A stretch of 64,000 nucleotides of DNA from Ypsolopha sequella (GCA_934047225.1 OW204000.1:16944001-17008000), one strand, 5' to 3'; positions 35,153-46,784 are shown, counted from the stretch's first letter. Program-made: numbers and translations. Notes: generated from the sequence alone by a model not told the origin.

Positions 35153-38100
35153 ATGATGGGGGAGAGCCATCCGAATTTGAAGAGGAAGCTTGAAGAGCTG
35201 GGCTACAATAATTCACTGCCCATCGACGCTGTGCCTTTAGTAGAATGTATACTAGCAGATCTATTACAGACCACCAGAAGTTTGCAACATTATATGGATT
35301 TATCCAAAGAAGCCCTTCAGCAGAGAGACTCGCTAATGCTGGAGGCTGAACCTTACAAATGTGACAATTCCAGGCTCATACAAGAAAACAACAAATTACA
35401 CAGAGAAGTAATGCAGCTTCAGGAACAAAATGCCAAGATTTCAAGGGATAGCAAGCGTAAGCTGAAATCTTTATCCGAAGAACTTGTTAAGAAAGATACA
35501 ACTATTAGTAAACTACAGCATGACATCAGGGATCTGAGCCTCAGAGGCCTATGTACAGGCACCCAAAGTTCACGAAATAAAAGCAGGAGGAAAGATGGTG
35601 GAGATGATGATCAGCCACCCTGCACTTGTAGGCTAAAACCTAATATGGACAAAGATGTTAGGGAATTTGAATACAAAATTAGGTCTTTAGAAGAACTCAA
35701 CAATACATTAAATGATGAGGTGATACTTCTTAAAGATCAAGTTGAACATAGAGAAAATGAAATAATTAGACTGAATATGTTATTAGAGGGTGGAAGGCCA
35801 CTAAATAAAGATAGCTGTAGTATTACTTCTGATGCAAAATTTCAAGATTTGTCCAGACAAATTCGTGCAATGGAAACTTCAAAGGAACTACTGAAGAATC
35901 AGATTAAAGATGGTCTGGAAAAACAACATGAAGCAATGTTAAGAGCTCTTTCTCTCGCTGATAAAAATAAATGTTTACAAGATGAACTTCAAAAAGTAGA
36001 TTCTTTGGCTTTAAAGGTGGAAGAAGACTGTAACAGAAAATTAAATGCACTTCTAAATGAAGTTAACTTTTTACAAACAAGAATTGACGAGCTGGTTTCT
36101 AAGAATATACAATTAGAAAGAGAAGTTTCTCAGAGAAAGGGCTCATATACATCTCCAACAAGTAATAAAATTCAAAATTCGGCACTAGAAATTGAAAAGT
36201 TACAAGATGAAATCAAAGAATTATCAGAACTAAACAAAAAATTGCAAGAAAAAGTCATATTTTTAGATGATAAAGATTATTTTAACAATAATAGAAAACA
36301 AAGATATGATGATAAACCTAAAGATATAACAAAGTGTCCAACAAAAGCTGAACTAGAAGCTCTCCTTGAAAATGAAAGAAAGATGCATGAAAAGCATATG
36401 ACCAAAATTGAAGAAAGGTTAATAGAAACTACTGAATTGTTCAATAAACATTTAGCCAGTTGCAAAGACACAGGAAGACAAAACAACAATTATGGAAGTT
36501 CTTTTGTAAGAGATTTACAAGTAAAATTATGTGAATGTGAACAGAGAATTCTTATGCTAAAGAAAGAGAATGAAGAGATAAAAAATAAAACAATTATAGA
36601 AGGTAACCACAACAAAGAAAACTACAAAGATATCATAAAACAGCTGAATGATGAAAATGCTGAGTTATCAAAAGAAAATATATATTTGAGTCAGCAAATA
36701 AATCATTACAAAAGCATTGGTTCACAAAATACTGACAAAGGAGCCTATATGAAAAAAGATGTTGAAAAGCTTAAAAATGAAATAGAAAAGATAACTTCTG
36801 ACACCCATTTATTAAGAAGGGACAAAAAGGAGTATAATATGCGTTACAAAGAAGCAATGGATGTTGTTGAAAAATATAAAAGAGACTTGGCTTTAAAGCA
36901 AAAGGAAATTGATCAATTGCAAGAAGAAAATTGTTCTTATAAAATGACGCACAGAACCGGTAAAGCTTCTGCTGACCATTTACGAGAAGAATGTAACTTT
37001 TTACGTGAACAAATAAAGAGAATGCAAAATGATGTTGTAAAAGAAAAAACCATGGCCAATCAAATAAAAAACATTCAGTTAGAAACAGAAAGAAGCAGTA
37101 ATGAGGTGCAAAATGAGCTTCTGTGCTTACAGAAAAAACATAGTCTTGCGAAGGATACCATTGACTCATTGGAGAGAAAATGTAAAGATCTACAATCAGA
37201 AATACTATCTCTAAAGAGTGATAAATCAAATTTAATTGACAATATCAAAAAAATTGACCAAGAACGTGATAAACTCGTAATTGAATTAGATCATAAAACT
37301 GAGGCCAATTGTGTTCTCGAACAAAAAATTAAATCTCAGACATATGAGATAACAAAGCTTGAAAAGGAGGTAACAGATCTAAAAAGAATGCTAAATTTCA
37401 ATAAGGTTTCTGAGCACAAACTAGTGGATTCTGAATCACAAATAAAATTCTTACACGGTGAAATAGCCAGATTGACACAGCAATTTGACAATGCTGTTGT
37501 TGAAAACAAACACCTGCAAAACAATTTAGCTGATGCAAATGGGACATTAAAGATAACCAGGATTGAATATGACAAATCAAGAAAAGAAGTTGATGAACTA
37601 AGACAACAGCTGCAACACTATGTAGCAGAAATAAGACGAATTGAAGAACTTCTTTCACATAAAGAAGCAGAAAGATCTGATATGCTTGAACATTTCGCAA
37701 GTCTTTCAGTAGAAGCAAATATTTTAGAAAATACAAATCATTCTTTAGAAAGCGAATCTGCTTCAAAATCACTGAAATTACAAAGCTATGTAAATAAAAT
37801 ACAGGACTTAGAAAGTCAGCTAATGGATAAGGATAGCAAAATAGAGGCACAGTCAATACATATTGAAGATTTGAAATGTAGGATTTCTACATTAGAAAGA
37901 GAAGTCAAGCTTATAACAGAAGAAAAAATTATACTAGAACAAAATGTAGCACATCTAAAGCAAACATGTAACAATATGCAAACTGAACAAAAGAATTTGT
38001 GTGAAGCAGATTCTGAACTAAAGCTATATGAAACAAAAATAAGAAGTTTGTCTACCAACAAGTCTAAGCTTGATCTAGAAAACACAGAACTTAAAGAAAA

Positions 38101-38245
38101 GTTAAAATCTTCCGAAAAACTTCTATCAAATACGAGAAAGGAAGTAATTGAGTTAAAATTGGCTCTACAAGATGCAACATCTGAAACAAAATCATTGCAA
38201 GAACGTGTAAGCAGTTTGAGTAGGCGTGAGATTGAAGCTGAAGAG
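35153..38245 (+). CDS. Cep135: CEP135 exon 1
   Basis: A single uninterrupted exon of 3093 nt (1031 codons). ATGATG at the start leaves two adjacent candidate start codons. Donor GTATGT at 38246. Confidence 0.92.
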
Positions 38246-38474
38246 GTATGTATTAAAATTTTTTGAGATGTTGTTTTATTTTATTACCTATATTGAAACT
38301 CATTTTTGTTGTTTTTTTCAGAGAGCGTTGATACAAAATGAATTTGAACTTCCTTTGTTGCTAGAAGAATCTGTTCAAGAAGATGGTCATGAAGAAGACG
38401 ATGAAATAGATGGTTCTACTTACAGAGCAATTCAGAACCGGTATTCTAAGTACACTCATGGAAGCACTCTTTAG
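35153..38474 (+). CDS. Cep135: CEP135/Bld10: coiled-coil centriole assembly protein; 2 exons
   Basis: Exons 35153-38245 and 38322-38474 are joined across a 76-bp GT-AG intron (phase 0), giving 1081 aa (human 1140). The N terminus KRKLEELGYNNSLPIDAVPL with LADLLQTT matches the conserved CEP135 start (KRLDQLGYRQTL..LVEKLFSDLVHTT). EHRENEIIRLNMLLEGGRPL matches the family motif REREIERLSVALDGGRS. The rest is almost entirely coiled coil, ending SRREIEAEERALIQNEFELP and an acidic tail. CEP135 links the centriolar cartwheel to microtubules and is needed for centriole and basal body assembly. A TSGA10-type paralogue is the main alternative but is less likely given the N terminus. The minus-strand frames opposite it are shadows. 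Confidence 0.93.
38322..38474 (+). CDS. Cep135: CEP135 exon 2 (last)
   Basis: The acceptor TTTTTTTCAG at 38321 is followed by a frame reading RALIQNEFELPLLLEESVQE, an acidic run, and HGSTL before TAG at 38472-38474. Confidence 0.9.
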   Translation, partial: RALIQNEFELPLLLEESVQEDGHEEDDEIDGSTYRAIQNRYSKYTHGSTL

Positions 38475-38515
38475 CCTAGAGTAGTATTTTGATGAATATT
38501 ATACTGTTGTGAAAC

Positions 38516-38546
38516 TACAGACCACTAAGCCATTGGTCTGTGTGTG
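38516..38546. repeat. Short hairpin motif in the CEP135 3' UTR
   Basis: CAGACCA..TGGTCTG palindrome with GCCA between. The same motif (cagaccacttagccattgg) occurs at 23706-23731 in RELCH intron 6. Confidence 0.5.
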
Positions 38547-38897
38547 AAACAGTTGACTTTTTTCCCATTGTGTCAGTGAGTTGTATAGTTTGAAAGTAGA
38601 ACTATTTTAAAAGTGACTAGGATGCAAAATATTTGTTAGAATTGTAAATTTTTTCGTTGCGATTGTTCTGGACATCGTAGTTAAGTTTATCTTGATGACT
38701 TTTTAGGGTTTCATCAAATTTTATGAATAATGGGATTCGAATAGACGAGTCATTAGCATGTGCAAATATGGCAAATTACACATAATTTAATTATGATTAT
38801 AATAATGAAAACTTTACAGAGTTTTATGAAGTTGTTAATGTCCTATTTATGAATTACTATTATACAATAATTATGAATATTGCAATCCAAGTGTTTT

Positions 38898-38903
38898 AAT
38901 AAA
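38898..38903 (+). terminator. Poly(A) signal of CEP135
   Basis: AATAAA 424 bases after the stop codon, in AT-rich sequence; the first full consensus signal downstream that I noted. Confidence 0.55.
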
Positions 38904-40135
38904 AAGAGATAGGAGGCATTTAAAATCAGATATAAATTTCACATATTTATTTCGCCTAAAAATGAAAAATTATTCATTCTATTCCAATCCAAATTCCATT
39001 ATTTTACCTGTACATATCTACAATATAATACATATCTACCCAAGCTTGTGTATAACTATGCAACATACATTAATTATAGAATTTATTTGTCAAATTTAAA
39101 ATCACATTTTGATAAAATAATTATAATATAAGTATATTGCCTTGCTGAACCTTTACTTATAGAAACCAAGTTACCGAGGATACATTACTCATTATCAGGG
39201 ATCGGAATACATAAGAGTTTTTAAGCAGACACATAGATCACAACATGGAAATGTATGATCGATCATAACATGGAAACCGCCAATCTGTTTTGGGGTCAAT
39301 GAGTACAACCAGTGCCCAATTTATTCATCCTTTATTTTATTTTTGATAATAATAATAATTAATAACACTAAGGATGTGTTTCTATATTATTTCTGTTTTT
39401 CGTGTTACTTAGCTAGAAATAAACATGGAGGTGGTATTTATGGTTTTGTCTCTGATCCCAAGTAACAACGATGTCTGTCTTGAATAAAATGTTGTGTCAC
39501 ATGGTTGTAATTGTTATTGCAAATTTAGATATAAAAGCAGATTCTGAAGGCTTTAATTTTAGTTTTAGTGCCGTCAAGACCTACAATTTTCCAAAGTAAT
39601 TTAGCTTCTATACTTGACAGGTAAGGACTATTTTGCAATGAAGAAAATTTAGTTTTGACAGCACTAAAACTAAAATTAAAGCTTCAGAATCAGCTTTATT
39701 TACTACCTTAATAAATTAAGCTGCTGTGATATTAAAAAAAATATTTTGTGTTCACAATATTATTTAGTATTTTAGGTATTCCATTGCCACATTTCTTTTT
39801 CCAGGTTTGAAGGGCATATCCATATTAAAATTTCATAGTGAATTTGATGTCACTTGGTACTTAAAAACTCACCCTAGTCTGATCCCTGCTCATTATATTC
39901 TCATGCTGCTGGTTGTTTACTTAGTGTTACTCAAAGGCCAAGGAAAATAGTTTACTGTGTACATGGAAACAACACAAAACATACATTTGTGCTAAATAAT
40001 TAACTTTTCTCTTACATCATCTGATCATGGTTAATGAGGATGATTTCTTCGGTGGGTTTCAGTCTAATGAGCAAAATAATTAAATTTATGTACATTCACG
40101 CACCATTTGGTTGGCTCCATAGCATTTATAAAAAT
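38904..40135. other. Spacer between CEP135 and the hAT cluster
   Basis: AT-rich. Apart from MITE-2 copy 3 (39534-39696), no feature or gene is recognised. Confidence 0.4.
39534..39696. mobile_element. Palindromic MITE-2, copy 3
   Basis: AAAGCAGATTCTGAAGGCTT at the left, complement at the right, TA on both sides; same length as copy 2. Confidence 0.78.
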
Positions 40136-41588
40136 TAGAGATGAAACGGATAGTGATTTGGCCGGATACCGGATACCGGATATCCGGCGAGGCACTAGGC
40201 CGGATAGCCGGATATCCGGCGGCCGGATATCCGGCTCAAGATATGCGTTTCGCACTAATTGAGCAAGTATAAATATTACGCACCAAGGTGCGTGCGGGTG
40301 CAAGTGGGCGAGATTATTCGTGCATTTTTTAAATGAAGATCATTTCTAAATGATCGTATCACAATCATACAAATGCTGGTTTGCAAACGCGAAACAATTT
40401 CCAATCCTAACGAAATTTGTAAATATGTATTTTTTGTCTCCTTGGAGCAGGGTTGCCAGATTGGGTATATTTCTCGCAATTCTGGGTAGAAATTTGGCGC
40501 CTGGAGAAATTTTGGAGAAATGAAATCTTTGGAGAAATGTTTGGAGATAAAAATAATATCATGGAGAATTTTGGGTAATTTAGTTCGTAGTTTTGGAACT
40601 CGCAAAACGGAACGCACTCTTCGAGATTTGTGATTTTGTTGGGTTAATTTCTTTTTCGTTTGTTGCGTTTTATCAAAATAAACTTCTTGCATTACATTAG
40701 AATTAAACATACATACATACATTTTAATTAAACATACGTGCAATTAATTTAACTTGCTTTATTCTATTGAAATAAAAAAAAAGAAAAGACTACGATTATG
40801 TTATATAATTATGTCGTGTTATTTATTACATAAATCTACTTCATAAATTATAATTTTATATCAAAAAACTTTGTAGCTGTCACTTGCTCAGTAGTTTGAA
40901 GTTTTGGGTAAAACTAAAGAAAATAGTATCATTTTGGAGAATTTTCTTTTTCAAATTTGGGTAGAAATACAAAATCCAATCTGGCAACCCTGCCTTGGAG
41001 TGGTATATACTGTATATAAATGGACAGGTATCTTTAAATGAAACCGCGTAATATACTGTTCATACTGAACAAATTTTCCAAAGTAACAAGAAAAAGAAAA
41101 AACAAAATTGAACCTGCCCGCCCAGTGCCCTTTCAAAATTTAAAGTAGGTTTTCAAAATGTGTATGGAAACATGAAAATATTTTTTCATTTCCACAAGTA
41201 TGTTTCTTTGGAAAAGTTGTTTAGTATGATTTCAGTATGACCATGTGTTTTTATTAAAAGATACATGTTGAGTTACATTCGGTATATTGTGAGAGCAAAA
41301 GAAGCTGGTGTAATGTATGAAGAAAAGCATAAACGTTTATTCCCAACAATTGATGTAAAGCTTGTCTTTATCTACCATAGCTCAATTCTTATTCACTTTA
41401 TGTATTAGAATTTAGATTATTCAATCATTGATACAACTATTTTGTGATTTAAACGACTTTTTGTATGTTGAGTTAAGTATCCGGTATCCGGCCGGATACT
41501 GACTACTATCCGGCCGGATACCGGATACCAAAAATATGGCCGGATAGGCCGGATACCGGATAGTAACCGGATATCCGTTTCATCTCTA
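40136..41588. mobile_element. hAT-type non-autonomous element with CCGGATA subterminal arrays
   Basis: The termini TAGAGATGAAACGGATA are inverted. A perfect 8-bp duplication ATAAAAAT lies at 40128-40135 and 41589-41596. Next to each end (40140-40240, 41480-41580) are many direct and inverted copies of CCGGATA/TATCCGG, the kind of clustered subterminal repeat that hAT transposases bind. No transposase remains. A second hAT element is nested at 40448-40992. Confidence 0.9.
40448..40992. mobile_element. hAT-type element nested in the 40136-41588 element
   Basis: The termini CAGGGTTGCCAGATTGG are inverted (right end ccaatctggcaaccctg). A perfect 8-bp duplication CCTTGGAG is at 40440-40447 and 40993-41000. 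Internal direct repeats of 'ttggagaaat' lie at 40500-40560. 545 bp, non-coding. Confidence 0.92.
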
Positions 41589-41908
41589 ATAAAAATATAC
41601 CAATTATATTTTTTGTCTAACTATTCCACAAGCTATTTATACTAACAATATTAAAGCAATAATCCTCATTCTGTTCACAGTAAACATTATCCAATCTATT
41701 GATTTAACAGACAAAATTGTAATGTCAAATACATTAATACACGCAAAATCTATTTTAGGTGTGAAAAGTTACATAGGGATCTGTGTATACAGAGAGTGAA
41801 AAATCTATCACATATTATTTATAATTAATTTACTTATGAGTATTATAGAGCAGGAGCTGCCAACTTGTTTCTAATATTGATTGACTTTTCATCTTTAACA
41901 CCATCTGG

Positions 41909-42360
41909 CCCAGTAGCCAGTGACGTGCACATAACTTTTTGCTGGAAAAGCAAATAATTGGTCAAGAACAACAATAAAAAAAATAAAAAAAAATTTAAAT
42001 ATCATTTTGAAAAAAAAAAGTTAGTATAGAAAATTTTCACTCTAGGGTAGACATTGTCTACCCTAGCGTCATACAATTATTTTTTTTTCAAAGTGATATA
42101 TCACAAAAAAAAAATGAAAAAATTTAAATATATTTAAATTTTTTCATATTTTTTTTTTTTGTTATTTGCTTTTCCAGCAAAAAGTTCTGTGCACGCCACT
42201 GCCAGTAGCATAGTGTTTAATCGCGCGCGACACCTCTAGTTGAATCACAGGTGCGAGGAGTGTGGCAAACTGTTATTAACATTGTGTCACGCTTCTCACA
42301 CTTGTGGTTGAACTAAGTGGCGTCGCGCGTGATTAAAAACTATGCTATGAGTGCTGGTCT
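41909..42360. mobile_element. Palindromic element B, copy 1, interrupted near its left end
   Basis: 'agcatagtgtttaatcgcgc' at the left pairs with 'cgtgattaaaaactatgct' at the right. Inner arms 'cacaggtgcgaggagtgtg' and 'cacgcttctcacacttgtg' pair too. The 284-bp hAT element (41918-42201) splits the left terminus. A second copy is at 63158-63750. Confidence 0.75.
41918..42201. mobile_element. hAT-type MITE A, copy 1
   Basis: The ends CAGTGACGTGCACA and the complement of TGTGCACGCCACTG sit within a long palindrome (agcaaaaagtt / aactttttgct). Perfect 8-bp duplication CCAGTAGC at 41910-41917 and 42202-42209. 284 bp, very AT-rich. Confidence 0.92.
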
Positions 42361-42680
42361 ATTCCTCATTTTTTCACTTGTTATCTATACTTGTTGATAC
42401 TTGGAAAATTGTTTATAAATAATGTTGCAATACACTAACTTTGAACCTGTAATTGATTGGTTGATTGCAATCAATGTGTTGGCTACCCCTGTTATAGAGT
42501 TTACACAGATAACACACATTTTCAAGCCATAGATTTACAATATATTATTGTAAATAGCATCTATTAAACCATTTTCAATATATTATAATTGACTTTCAAC
42601 TTAGTTTCCATCAATGATTGATTATATTTCATTGCAATTTACATAATTAGCTATAAACCATAACAATATAATTATATACA

Positions 42681-43079
42681 TTACAATGTAGCTAGAATTC
42701 TAGTAAAACCTATGCCAGCACCAAGTATTGTTTGTCCTATGCCCCATATCATAGCATGTATTGGAGGCATGGCAAGATTAGCAGCTCTATAGATGAAGGC
42801 TACAGCAGCACTACTCACTACACCTGAAGTGACCGGGGTTACTACACCCATCACTATCAGCAACACGGGGAAAAACTTGCCATACTTGTGCTTCCTGAGC
42901 GTCCCGAAAGCGACGAATGCAGCACAGGTGTGCACAAACACCGACGAGCAAAGAGACCACAAAAACACTGGATACCACATCTCGCCAAACGTGTCCAAAG
43001 GGTCACCAGGGGTTAGTCTGAACACGTCAACAAATGAATCAAATTCCGACACCCGGAACTCCGACAACATGTCATACAT
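42681..43079 (-). CDS. TMEM170: TMEM170 family membrane protein, single exon
   Basis: ATG at 43079-43077 is the first Met; in-frame TAA codons lie upstream. 132 aa (human TMEM170A 144). The frame has FGEMWYPVFLWSLCSSVFVH, TLRKHKYGKFFPVLL, TPVTSGVVSSAAVAFIYRAA and the C terminus GIGFTRILATL. These match the family's EMWY.VFLWAL, TLRHHKYGR, SAAIA.VYRAA and FLRILATL. Three to four membrane segments are apparent (about 34-58, 68-96, 108-130). In human cells TMEM170A affects ER sheet shape and nuclear pore formation; the role here is inferred. No intron is present. A hAT element ends 347 bases upstream. Confidence 0.93.
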   Translation of the reverse strand: MYDMLSEFRVSEFDSFVDVFRLTPGDPLDTFGEMWYPVFLWSLCSSVFVHTCAAFVAFGTLRKHKYGKFFPVLLIVMGVVTPVTSGVVSSAAVAFIYRAANLAMPPIHAMIWGIGQTILGAGIGFTRILATL

Positions 43080-43425
43080 GTTGTCCTGGAGACTCCAATG
43101 CTTACATGCATCGGGATAGTTTTATTATTGTTCATGAAATCTGTTGTAGATACCATAAAAACTGGTTCCACTGGTAATCGTGGAGACAACGACAGACACG
43201 AAAATACAAAATGTTAAAGCATAATATTCTTGATGATAAAGCTTTTTCTTTTTTCCTATTAAAATCGCAGTGGCAGTCACAACAAACCGCAAACCATTTT
43301 GCGAATTGCGACTTGCGACGGATCGACGATCGATTCGTATTTTTTATTTCGTTCGGGAACTATTTGGTATTTGGATTTTTGGTAGATGTAGATAGATATA
43401 ACATGACATTGACAGTCATGACAGC

Positions 43426-44901
43426 CAGGGTTGCCAACTCGATACAATGGTTGGGTGCTAAATACTGCTAAATGACATCTCAAATAGTGCTACATTGCAA
43501 TGAATTTCCTAAAATAGTGCTAAATTGGTCTTTAAATAAAATATTATATAAAAATATATATATATGATTTGGATACTCTAAATATCATCATTTAGAGTGC
43601 ATTACAAACTAGAAAACATCAATTAAAAACAAATTTCAAGTAAGACGAATATTTTCAAGTAGATTATATATCTTATTTCCCGATTTAAGTAAAAAAGAGT
43701 TAATTGGACCAGTGAGATTATGAGATTTACATTCTGTTACAAGTAATTGATAAGGTTGAGTGCATTATTACTGCCTAGAAAAACGCAAATTGAGCTCTTT
43801 ATCAAATTTTGGAATATCAATTGAAATCTGTCATATACATTTATTAATTAATTATTGTTCACAGTTTTTACGGTTCCGTAGTCAACAACAAGGAACCCTT
43901 ATACTTTCGCCATGTCCGTCAGTCTTTTTTGTCTGTCCGCGGCTTAGCTTAGAGACTATTAGTACTAAAAAGCTGTAATTTGGCATGGGTATACATATTT
44001 ATCACGAATATATATATATATATATATATATATATCCAGGGTTCCATTTGCGAAATATTAAGCTAAAAGTGTTAATTTTTGTTAGAGTCAAGTCTCCGCC
44101 CCCGCCCCCCCCTACCAGCGAAACAGTTGTATATGGAGACGTGAAAAAAATCACGGCAGGTAGTATACATAACAAAATTAAAAGGAAAACAATCACAGCT
44201 AAGTAGGCTTTACAAGTTAACGAGTACTGATCACGCCAAACTTTTAGTCCCCTCAAAACACGGGGCGATTCGCATCAGCAGGAACAAAATGTTTGGGCTG
44301 TTCTTAGGAAGAGCAACTTGCGAGGGTATTAGAAGTTTGGCACGATCTGTATTAGTCGACAAACTTATAAAATGTACTTGAAGAAAAAGTTCGCATATTG
44401 TACAGGACAACTACGGAACACTACACTGCGCGTGGCCCGACATGTACTTGGCCGGTTTTCTGATTTGAATCTGAATCTGAGTAACATATTTTTGTGAAGT
44501 GTTCAATGTGTATGCACATTTTATATATAAAAAACGCAAAAGCAGTTCACTTTACGTAATAACTGTACCAAAAATCATTCGATTTCAGTTTGATTTGTCG
44601 TTCAACTTGTTATAATTAGTTTGAAAATGGAAAGAGGCACACATTATGCGTCCGTAGAGTAAGTATGGCGGAAGTTATTTAATGGGATGCATTTAAATTT
44701 ATATCTGTCGTCTGGTCGATCAACAATGTCGAATGATCGAATGTTACCGTTGCTCTCTTCTCGCACCTCATACTTACGCCAGCTCTCAATTATGTTGTAT
44801 TTCTATATATTTAGTGCTAGTTGCTGTACGTATTTTTTCAGTGCTAAATATATGAAAATGGTGCTAGATCTAGGACCGAAAGTGCTAAGTTGGCAACACT
44901 G
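43426..44901. mobile_element. hAT-type non-autonomous element upstream of TMEM170
   Basis: The ends CAGGGTTGCCAAC and CAGTGTTGCCAAC (inverted) are flanked by a perfect 8-bp duplication ATGACAGC (43418-43425, 44902-44909). Subterminal copies of AGTGCTAA/AGTGCTAG occur at both ends (43450-43525, 44815-44890). The interior contains an S1 SINE fragment (43590-43640), a (TA)n tract (44009-44033) and 'ggttccgt' repeat sequence. 1476 bp. Confidence 0.9.
44009..44033. repeat. (TA)n microsatellite
   Basis: About 12 TA units in a row inside the hAT element. Confidence 0.85.
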
Positions 44902-45376
44902 ATGACAGCTGTTAATTTCAGCTCAAAAGGACTAGTTTCCAGGGCCGTAAAACTTATATAAAAAAAAAACTGTTAATGTCAGAAGTTTCGTTCGTTCTTT
45001 TGTCGCAGATTAAGGTTCCGTTTCAAAACGAGCGTTTGCACTCGGTATACATAATCTGAATTTCACCCTATAGCGTTCAGCAATCGGCACGAGTGAATCC
45101 AATCATGAGTAAATGAGCTATATCCGTACAGTTGCACAAAAGTGTTTTTAAACCTATTTCTAACGCTGTCTGGGTAGGACTGTAATGTCATATTTACTTG
45201 TTTAGCTTGTAGCTTGATGTGATCTTGACTGTACCTATCTTAGTAACTTTTAGTAACTTAACTTTCAAAGGACTAACGTAACGAGCCACATCGTTGCCGG
45301 TGTGGCACCAACGTCAACCAGCTTGGACACGCACGCAGCGGCGATGGCAAGAGGCCCGACGCGATGGTATGTCGAC

Positions 45377-45496
45377 TCACTATGGGGAGTCGAAATTTCC
45401 TTTTTTGAATTTCACCAAAATTGTTATTGATCTATGATTCTGATTACTTACCAAGCCACCAGTATGAATTTGGACGATGATCAAAAGGTCACCTTG
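45377..45496. mobile_element. MITE-1 half copy
   Basis: Right half of the CAAGGTGAC family, starting at 'cactatggggagtcg' and ending 'aaaggtcaccttg' before TA. The left half is missing. Confidence 0.75.
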
Positions 45497-45539
45497 TATA
45501 ATCTAGGGTTTTGAAATTAGAAAACAAGTTTGGATAAAT

Positions 45540-45830
45540 TTTCCTCGATAGAAATAATTGTTGAAATGAGGTCTTCAAACACACTTTTTCTCCTCGTTTA
45601 ACGAATATACAGAACCATAATATACCATTTACAGAACTCAAACATATTTTATTATTATTATTCAACAATATCTAAAAATCTGATATTTGAAATTTTGCTA
45701 GCTATTTTAGATTTTTTTATAAAAATTATAAAACTAACATTTTTCACTTTCGCCCTCTCGCACTGCGCGATTTTTTGCTTGGAGTGACAGTGACAAAAAT
45801 AAAATTCACGTAGCCTCCTAATGGATAAGT
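45540..45830. repeat. Dispersed repeat, related to 32680-32840 and 6790-6850
   Basis: 'ctagctattttagattttt', 'cgccctctcgcactgcgcg' and 'ttggagtgacagtgacaaa' match 'ctagctattttagtttttt', 'ctcgcactgccc' and 'ctggagtgacagtaacaaa' near 32700-32800. Class unknown. Confidence 0.6.
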
Positions 45831-45952
45831 AAATTTTATTTATAGGATAGTTTTAACTTGTAATATTATTATGGTTTGTAAGTTTCTGTGTTCTCAATTA
45901 CTATGTATTATTAATTAGGTACCGTAATTAAATATTCCTCAAACTCGAAGTT

Positions 45953-46288
45953 TTGTATCCGATCACAGGCATTGATAACGATTTCGATAAACGACGAGTT
46001 GCACAATGTGCCATGGTAGTTTATGTTGAAATCTGGGCTGCGTCTAATTTGATAACACGGACTACTGACGACGGCGCGGATGATCAAATTGAATACACTA
46101 GGCCTGAAGAAAGAGAAACATTTTGGACGCCGCTTAACGTGTTTTTTTGTATTCATGTAGTGGTATTCGCGTTTTTGAACAGTTTATTTGCTGTATTCAT
46201 TAGCATGACAAACATGCCATCTACACATGGCCGGTCAACGCAAATATATCCTTTGAGAAGTGACAAAAAATTCAACGTATTCAGCTAA
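45953..46288 (+). other. Unassigned open region with long frames on both strands
   Basis: The plus frame (111 codons) includes RRVAQCAMVVYVEIWAASNL and a possible membrane segment near its end. The minus frame at 46156-45911 includes NINYHGTLCNSSFIEIVINA. I recognise neither. There are no convincing splice sites or start context. It may be a transposon remnant or a gene exon. Confidence 0.3.
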
Positions 46289-46519
46289 TAAGCTAATAAA
46301 GCAAATAGCGCTTACGAATCCACGAATTGCCCCTCCACGGCTCTACAGTCCACATTTATAGCCGCACAAATTATAGATGGGATACTAGGGATAGCCGTAT
46401 CCGAACAAATACAACGAATACGCAACGCCAAGTGAGGAGACGACATTAAGAGCACTTAGCGTTCGAAATTTTGATCCAAAACTAGCCAGAGGTTAATCAC
46501 ATACAACACAAATATTGAT

Positions 46520-46700
46520 TGGGATAGGGTCATCAGATGAAACAGATTCATCACGCTCAGCTATAATTGGTAAATCGGTTAATTAAATAAACAGAATCAA
46601 CCAAATAAACCCATACCTCCGGACTTCGTGACCTACTATTGAAGTGTCAAATTCAAACCAACCAATCGCACCATATTACATACCATGGTTTGATCACAGT
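46520..46700. repeat. Family P fragment
   Basis: 'gggtcatcagatgaaacaga' and 'ataccatggtttgatcacag' resemble the palindrome at 34375-34830. Confidence 0.4.
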
Positions 46701-46784
46701 TTAAACAAAACAAAACTAGTAGGGAATGTACCTGTAAACGTTCCGATTCGAGCTCACACACCGTCTAAGTAGACTTCAGTCGTC

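Noticed and set aside
36277..38085. Several open frames on the strand opposite CEP135
   Set aside because: They are antisense shadows of a long A-rich coiled-coil coding exon with no family similarity.
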